Shown: positions 59,037 to 64,000 of the stretch, in pieces
Position numbering within the stretch: the stretch's first letter is position 1
How the letters are laid out: every line of letters starts with the position of its first letter
Assembly: GCA_960531495.1 (NCBI GenBank)
Contig: OY482859.1
Span: 16,762,786-16,826,785 of the forward strand
DNA from: Zeus faber
Lineage: Eukaryota; Chordata; Actinopteri; Zeiformes; Zeidae
Length of the DNA: 64,000 bases
Reading direction: 5' to 3'
Program-made: the position numbers and the translations under genes
Notes under the pieces: generated by a model
Told to the model about the DNA's origin: nothing
Database searches by the model: none
Seen by the model: only the letters and a program-made list of their open reading frames with translations

Positions 59037-59292
59037 ATCGATCTATCTATCTATCCATCTATCTATCCATCCATCTATCTATCCATCTATCTATCCATCT
59101 ATCTATCCATCCATCTATCTATCCATCTATTTATCCATCTATCCATCTATCTATTTATCCATCTATCTATCTATCTATCCATCTATCCATCTATCCATCT
59201 ATTTATCCATCTATCTATCTATCTATCTATCTATCCATCTATCCATCTATCTATCCATCTATCCATCTATCTATCCATCCATCTTTCTATCC
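59037..59292. repeat. (ATCT)n/(ATCC)n tetranucleotide array, about 255 bp
   Basis: ATCT units interspersed with ATCC in a patterned way, mostly ATCTATCTATCC blocks, with a few ATTT variants. Such arrays often grow from the tails of fish LINE elements, though no LINE tail is visible just upstream. Confidence 0.96.
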
Positions 59293-59611
59293 ATCCATCA
59301 GAAAACTAAGCCACTGAGTCAGAGTCCAGTTTGGAGGCTGCGACAAAGTGAAAGTTGAGAATTGTTCATTAACATTCTGACATAATGTGCTGTGCTCCCA
59401 CCAGGGTGAAGCTGTCTTCCTTCACACACGCGCACGCGTGCACACACAAAAAAACACACACACACAGTATTTCCTAATAGCATGTCAACAACAGCCCTGT
59501 GCCGTCCCTCCCAGTTTGACGTGACACGAGCACCAGAGATTGTTTGATCGGTCCATAAATTACCAGCGGCAAATATTTGCACAGTTTAACCTTGATAAGA
59601 GGAGGAGGCAC

Positions 59612-59702
59612 CATGTTTGTGTGTGTGTGTGTGCGTGCGTGTGTGTGCGCGCGTGCGTGTGTGCGCATGCGTGCGTGTGTGTGTGTGTGCGTGGGCGTGC
59701 AT
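59612..59702. repeat. (GT)n/(GCGT)n compound microsatellite
   Basis: GT runs with GCGTGCGT and GCGCGCG interruptions. Confidence 0.94.
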
Positions 59703-59705
59703 GTG

Positions 59706-59946
59706 CAGTGGCGTAAGTTAAGTTTGAACATTTGGGGGGACACATTACGTGGGGTGTCTGGGGGTCCTCCCCCAGGAAATTCGAAGCGTCAAACACTTCA
59801 TTTCCTGCATTCTGGTGAACTGTTATGCAACAATTTGTGCCCTTTTTGTACCAATCTATGGTGGAAATGTGTTTATTTATGTAATTTCATGTTTTTATTG
59901 GGAGGAGATGAATACAAATGTGTTCTAAATATTGAGGGGGATCCTC
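59706..59946 (+). mobile_element. Fragment of a dispersed fish repeat (CAGTGGCGTAA type)
   Basis: Begins GCAGTGGCGTAAGTTAAGTT, followed by GGGTGTCTGGGGGTCCTCCC, GAACTGTTATGCAACAATTT and GTTTTTATTGGGAGGAGATG, and ends at AATATTGAGGGGG. I recall this order from many fish genomic sequences. It is non-coding; a hAT-like non-autonomous origin is possible but unproven. Confidence 0.5.

Positions 59947-60026
<80 letters not shown>
59947..60026. repeat. (GT)n-(AT)n compound microsatellite
   Basis: About nine GT units followed by about 31 AT units. Confidence 0.96.
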
Positions 60027-60028
<2 letters not shown>

Positions 60029-60104
60029 GCAATACCACATACCAGTTGAGACACCCGGTTGAGCCACCCTATATTACCACTGAGGAAATTTCTTCTTTGT
60101 GTGT

Positions 60105-60115
60105 CTGTGTGCGTG

Positions 60116-60186
<71 letters not shown>

Positions 60187-60192
60187 TGTGTC
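60105..60192. repeat. (GT)n microsatellite
   Basis: About 36 GT units with minor interruptions. Confidence 0.96.
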
Positions 60193-60281
60193 TCAGACCT
60201 TCCTTGCGATCCCCGAATGCTGTTCAACCCAACCCCCAATCTGGCGTTTCTTCAAATCAGGACGTTTTGGGGCCATCCACG

Positions 60282-61268
60282 CGTAGTGTACTTAGGGGCG
60301 AATTTATAAAGAAGGAATTGCGGCCGCTAATATCACCATGAGTTGTGCATCAGCTGCACTTGCTTTCTGCACCGCCTCACCGCTAATGATATGACAGCGC
60401 AAACACGCCCATAAAGTTTGACGTCCGATCGCAATTATCCACGTGGCAAAATAAATGATCCTGCGTCAGCTGGGACACGCTTTCTTTTTGTTTCGTTCAA
60501 TTAGGAAAATGAGTAAAATAAACACATCTAAAATGATAAAAACACCCTGTTTTTATTTGTTTTAGTCGGAGAAACAGGAAACGGGCCCGCGCAGCAGAGA
60601 GTACATTTTACATCGCCACTGTTTTACAAATTATGAGCCTTAAATGAATATAAAACTTCAAATAATCATTTTGATTTTAAAGTGTGAAAGTGAAAGATGT
60701 CCTCGGGGTTGCTGCACAGTATAGACAGCCGTTCAACTCGGTACACTTACCCTGATCGGGCTCAACTGAGCGTCTTTCTCGGTCTTTACGCAGCGACATA
60801 GCCGCGTGTTCACCATTTCCATCGTCCGGTGTCTGGGATGTTTACCCAGCACAGCCGGTCTGTTCCGCAGATGGAGTTCCGTGTCTCTGCGACGTCCAGT
60901 AGAGTGTGAAATGTGTGTCAGTTTTCAACTTATGTAGTGGCATATACCTCCGTTTCAACATGGAGCCTTGTAGGGCCAGTGGGTCATTTCAACGTCCAAT
61001 CCAGGAAAAGAAAAGAAAAACATGAATGAGGGAAAATCACTTTCTGCAACAAAATCGATTTACTATATCTAATTGTGATTTGGTGTTCCAACCAAATAAG
61101 AAACACAAGTGTCAACATCCGTTTTCAACCCCCAACGCACTGTGTTTGCGTTTGCGTGTTCTCACCTCAGCAAACGAACCGGGCTAACGGAGTAAACGCA
61201 CCACGGTTGGATTCAAACGGACCAAACAGGGTATGAGGTGTGACCGCACCCCTAGTGTACTAAGAACC
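60282..61268 (-). mobile_element. Possible non-autonomous DNA element, about 1 kb
   Basis: GTAGTGTACTTAGGGGCG at the left (60282-60299) and CACCCCTAGTGTACTAAG at the right (about 61247-61264) look like degenerate inverted ends. Near the right end, ACGAACCGGGCTAACGGAGT and GAGGTGTGACCGCACCCCTA are words I associate with fish repeats. A 24-codon minus-strand frame that runs into a good splice donor lies inside (see findings). Boundaries and class are uncertain; it could be two nested elements. Confidence 0.3.
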
Positions 61269-61674
61269 CGCTGACAAGAGGTGGGATTAGAGTTTGTTGT
61301 AGAAAAAAGATAGAAGTCTTAAAGTCACTGAATCTCAAAGAAAGTGGAATAATAAAGGCAGAAGTTCCCGTTTTTTAAATGTTAATGGAATACAGTGTGT
61401 TTTCGAATATGTCAAGGGCTGGAGTCGGATATCCCAGCAGGTTTCCTGTCTTTTTGTTCTAAAATAAAGTAATTCATTTTTTTATATATATTTTCTTTAG
61501 TATCTTTTTGTATGGTTAAATATTACATATTTCAAAAAAAATATTTTTATTTATATATTTATTAATAATATATAATATAATTATAGTCATATCATAAATA
61601 TTGAATCATTTCAATATTCAATTATTAAATGTATTTCAATTTCATTTATATTAATCTATTTTATTAAAAAATAT
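61269..61674. other. AT-rich DNA, nothing supported
   Basis: Becomes almost pure A+T from 61480, merging into the (AT)n array that follows. Confidence 0.45.
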
Positions 61675-61695
61675 ATAATAATATATATATTTATA

Positions 61696-61762
<67 letters not shown>
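61675..61762. repeat. (AT)n microsatellite
   Basis: About 40 AT units with three interruptions. Confidence 0.96.
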
Positions 61763-61763
<1 letters not shown>

Positions 61764-62800
61764 TACTGCCTATTGCATACACCCATATTAAAAACACCAC
61801 AAGAAACAAAAAGAAGACAAACAAATAATGAATCTAGACAAAATGCTAAATGTTGGTACAGTTCTAGGGAAACAACCATATTTTTCAAAAAGATGATGGT
61901 GCATTTCATCTCGTTACCATTTTCCCATCAAGTCAGGCCTAATGTGCTCTTATCACAAAAACAAAAACAAACAAACAAAAAAACCTTTTCATATCACATC
62001 CACATTTAATCTAAGTCTGGGGCGAGACATTGTTTAGGGAGGATTTCAATTCCGAGTTGAGATGAGTTGCCGTCCCCGAGAGATTCCGAGTTTTGCGGCT
62101 TCAACTTTTTCCTCAGGTTTTCCCTGAAGGAGACAAGTGAAGTCATCAAACTTAGATGAGCTGCCATGTTGTCTATGGAACTACGTGCAGCACTAGAAGG
62201 TATTGTTCTATAAAAGTATCTCCCCACTTTCACGGGTTGGGGTTGGTGTCCAATGGCTCCATTTTGGCTCCGTAGCGGTGTCAATATTTTGGTGAATTCT
62301 CAATAAAAGACTGAATTGGACATTTTGAGTGATATCAGAGACGATGATCCATCTAATTCACGTCCGCATATGAGAACAAAACTTTTTTTCAAGTTATTAC
62401 TTCCCGAAACGTAACAATACTGCCACGTCGCTCTTCCACAGCTCCACTCAAAAACCTGTCATTGTCTACAACATGAGACAACAATCGGGATCAGGCTTTA
62501 TTGGGCTATTTCCCTCCGGTTGTCGGTGACTCTCTGTTCCACACAGAACATACAATAATATGTAAAAAGAAAATAAAAATGAAGGCAAAATTTAGGAAAA
62601 ATATTTACATACACTAGGCTGAATCTGTTCTAAACTGTATTTATAATGTGTATGAGGGTCAAGCAGCAAATTAGATGGTAGCAGGGCACAGGGGAGATTT
62701 GGGGAATTAATATTTTTTTGGAACTGATTACAATTTTTAATTTAATATAAATAAATAAATAAGTGGCAATATATTATTTCAAGGTAACGTATGCAGGTTT
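61763..62800. other. AT-rich unique DNA, no gene seen
   Basis: A 92-codon minus frame (62006-62284) has no recognisable domain. The rest has only short A runs. Confidence 0.4.
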
Positions 62801-62816
62801 GGGGGGGGGGGGGGGG
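62801..62816. repeat. Poly-G tract
   Basis: Sixteen consecutive G residues. Confidence 0.92.
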
Positions 62817-64000
62817 CTTAATCATGGGTATAACTTCAGCCGTACTGTTTCACCTTTATTCAATGCTATAGTTTTTAATCGTACTACACCAGACGCTCGT
62901 CCTCCCCGGCTCCACCGCGGCGGCAACCGCGGGGAGCTCCGAAAAAAACAAGGTGACAGCAGCCTTTTTTCGTTTTTTCTTTAGTTTGGTTGGAGGGCTC
63001 GGCCTCTGGGTCCCATCAAGGACAACTGGCTTCACGCTCCACCTGCCAATAATGTTAACAAGGACCCACGGCCCCGTGCTGATGTGGCCCGTTTCTGTTT
63101 CTGCGCCGGGGGATTGTGGGGGATTGAGGGGTAGGGGTGGCGTGGTGTGGGTGGAGGGGTGGTGGTGGGGGGGGGGGGGGGGGGGGTTGCCGCCGGTAAT
63201 GGCCGTATCTCCCCCCCCCCCCACACAGCGCCAGGCTCTCAGGAATCCTCCCCACAGCTCACACACTCTCCACTTTGCTTCAGGAGACGGCAACACAACC
63301 CACGCAGAGCACAGAGCAACACACCGCGCCGCGTCGACGCGCTTCAAGATGCTGCAGCCGTCACAATGAAACGAGGACACGTGACGGAGAAGTGAAATAT
63401 CACATCCTCGTTTGCCCTGGTTGTGCCACGGTCGCCTTCTTGGAGAGCCACATATAAACTGTTTCAAATTATAATCATAATGCATAAATAATGAAAACCA
63501 GCCCTTGTGTTGCGATATCAAAAGCGCAGGGCTGCACCAGTACCGCAATTATGGCATCACGGCAATCACAATCATAAAAATTAAAATTGTTTAAAAATAA
63601 TTAAAAACAATATGCTCCATTTCTTTTCCAATTATATGTTTCCATTCAAAATGAATGGGAATACTGAGCCCACGTTTAGAAATGTTGCACCAAATAAAAT
63701 CGAGATTTAACTTGAATGTACATTTCAAACACGGTAGAGTTATGTCTTCTACACTAAGCTAAAAGCTAAAAATTGTTTTTTTTTTTTTTTGCATTGCTGT
63801 TTATACATTAGCTTGAGTGTGGTCCCTTCGGTGGGGTTGAGGAAAAACATTCTATCCAATTTTTTGGTTTGCATGTTCAACGTCAATAAATGGCACTTCC
63901 CCATGAGGGTGATGTGGGTTATTACACTGTTATAGGCGAATGCTTTCATAGTGGCATAAGATGAACTTAAAATACGATTCAATTGGTAATCTACAACTGA
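62817..64000. other. Unique DNA around a G-rich/C-rich block, no gene seen
   Basis: A 230-codon minus frame (62856-63548) crosses the poly-G/poly-C block as poly-Gly and poly-Pro and has no recognisable domain. 63560-64000 is AT-rich with a T16 run near 63776-63791. Confidence 0.45.
63117..63222. repeat. G-rich block with facing G20 and C12 runs
   Basis: Many GGG/GGGG runs from 63117, then G20 at 63167-63186, then 24 bases, then C12 at 63211-63222. The G and C runs can pair as a hairpin or the G runs can form a quadruplex. Confidence 0.9.

Noticed and set aside
58922..59317. 131-codon frame with Ser-Ile-Tyr-Pro-like repeats
   Set aside because: Translation of the (ATCT)n/(ATCC)n array; not a repeat protein.
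62856..63548. 230-codon minus-strand frame, the longest in the window
   Set aside because: It runs through the poly-G/poly-C block as poly-Gly and poly-Pro and has no recognisable domain; a chance frame in GC-rich DNA is more likely.

Overview
This looks like a window of teleost (ray-finned fish) nuclear DNA that is almost entirely non-coding. The support is compositional and repeat-based: very many long (AC)n, (AG)n, (AT)n and homopolymer tracts, Tc1-type and hAT-type transposon remnants, a LINE ORF1 remnant, and long unique stretches rich in homeodomain-, POU- and SOX-type motifs. No host protein-coding exon, rRNA or tRNA gene could be supported. Nearly all reading frames are chance frames, often running through CA/TG repeats as poly-(His-Thr) or poly-(Cys-Val). 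The species and the nearest gene cannot be named from the sequence alone.

Layout. 1-4.2 kb is anonymous DNA with (AC)n and purine tracts. 4.2-5.7 kb is one old interspersed repeat containing an imperfect 207-bp tandem duplication. 5.7-12.9 kb is AT-rich and microsatellite-rich, with two retroelement-type fragments (8.66-8.75 and 9.05-9.26 kb). 12.9-26.3 kb is GC-richer, with CpG-dense patches, several conserved-element-like blocks (for example 13.4-13.9, 17.2-18.2, 19.4-19.6 and 23.4-23.7 kb) and one copy of a hairpin-ended repeat (21.5-22.1 kb). 26.6-28.05 kb holds a dead Tc1 transposon on the minus strand. 28.3-32.1 kb is mostly unique DNA. 32.16-32.74 kb is a short hAT-type element with a degenerate BED zinc finger. 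34.1-34.6 kb is a LINE ORF1 zinc-knuckle remnant, and 34.7-35.35 kb is probably repetitive.

36-51 kb is the best candidate for a cluster of long-range regulatory elements. It is long and unique, with few microsatellites between 45.2 and 52.3 kb, and has TAATTA/ATTAAT-like, POU-like and TCF-like motifs. 53.4-55.6 kb holds a small palindromic minisatellite and two fragments of the hairpin-ended family. 55.6-56.1 kb is GC-rich with a 9-bp GGCGGCTGC array. From 57 kb onward long microsatellites and repeat fragments dominate again.

There are no genes here that could act together. The biological content is mobile-element debris plus candidate cis-regulatory DNA. The most unusual sequence-level observations are the hairpin-ended non-autonomous repeat family (three or four copies) and a 137-bp element made of 32-bp palindromic units between inverted terminal repeats.
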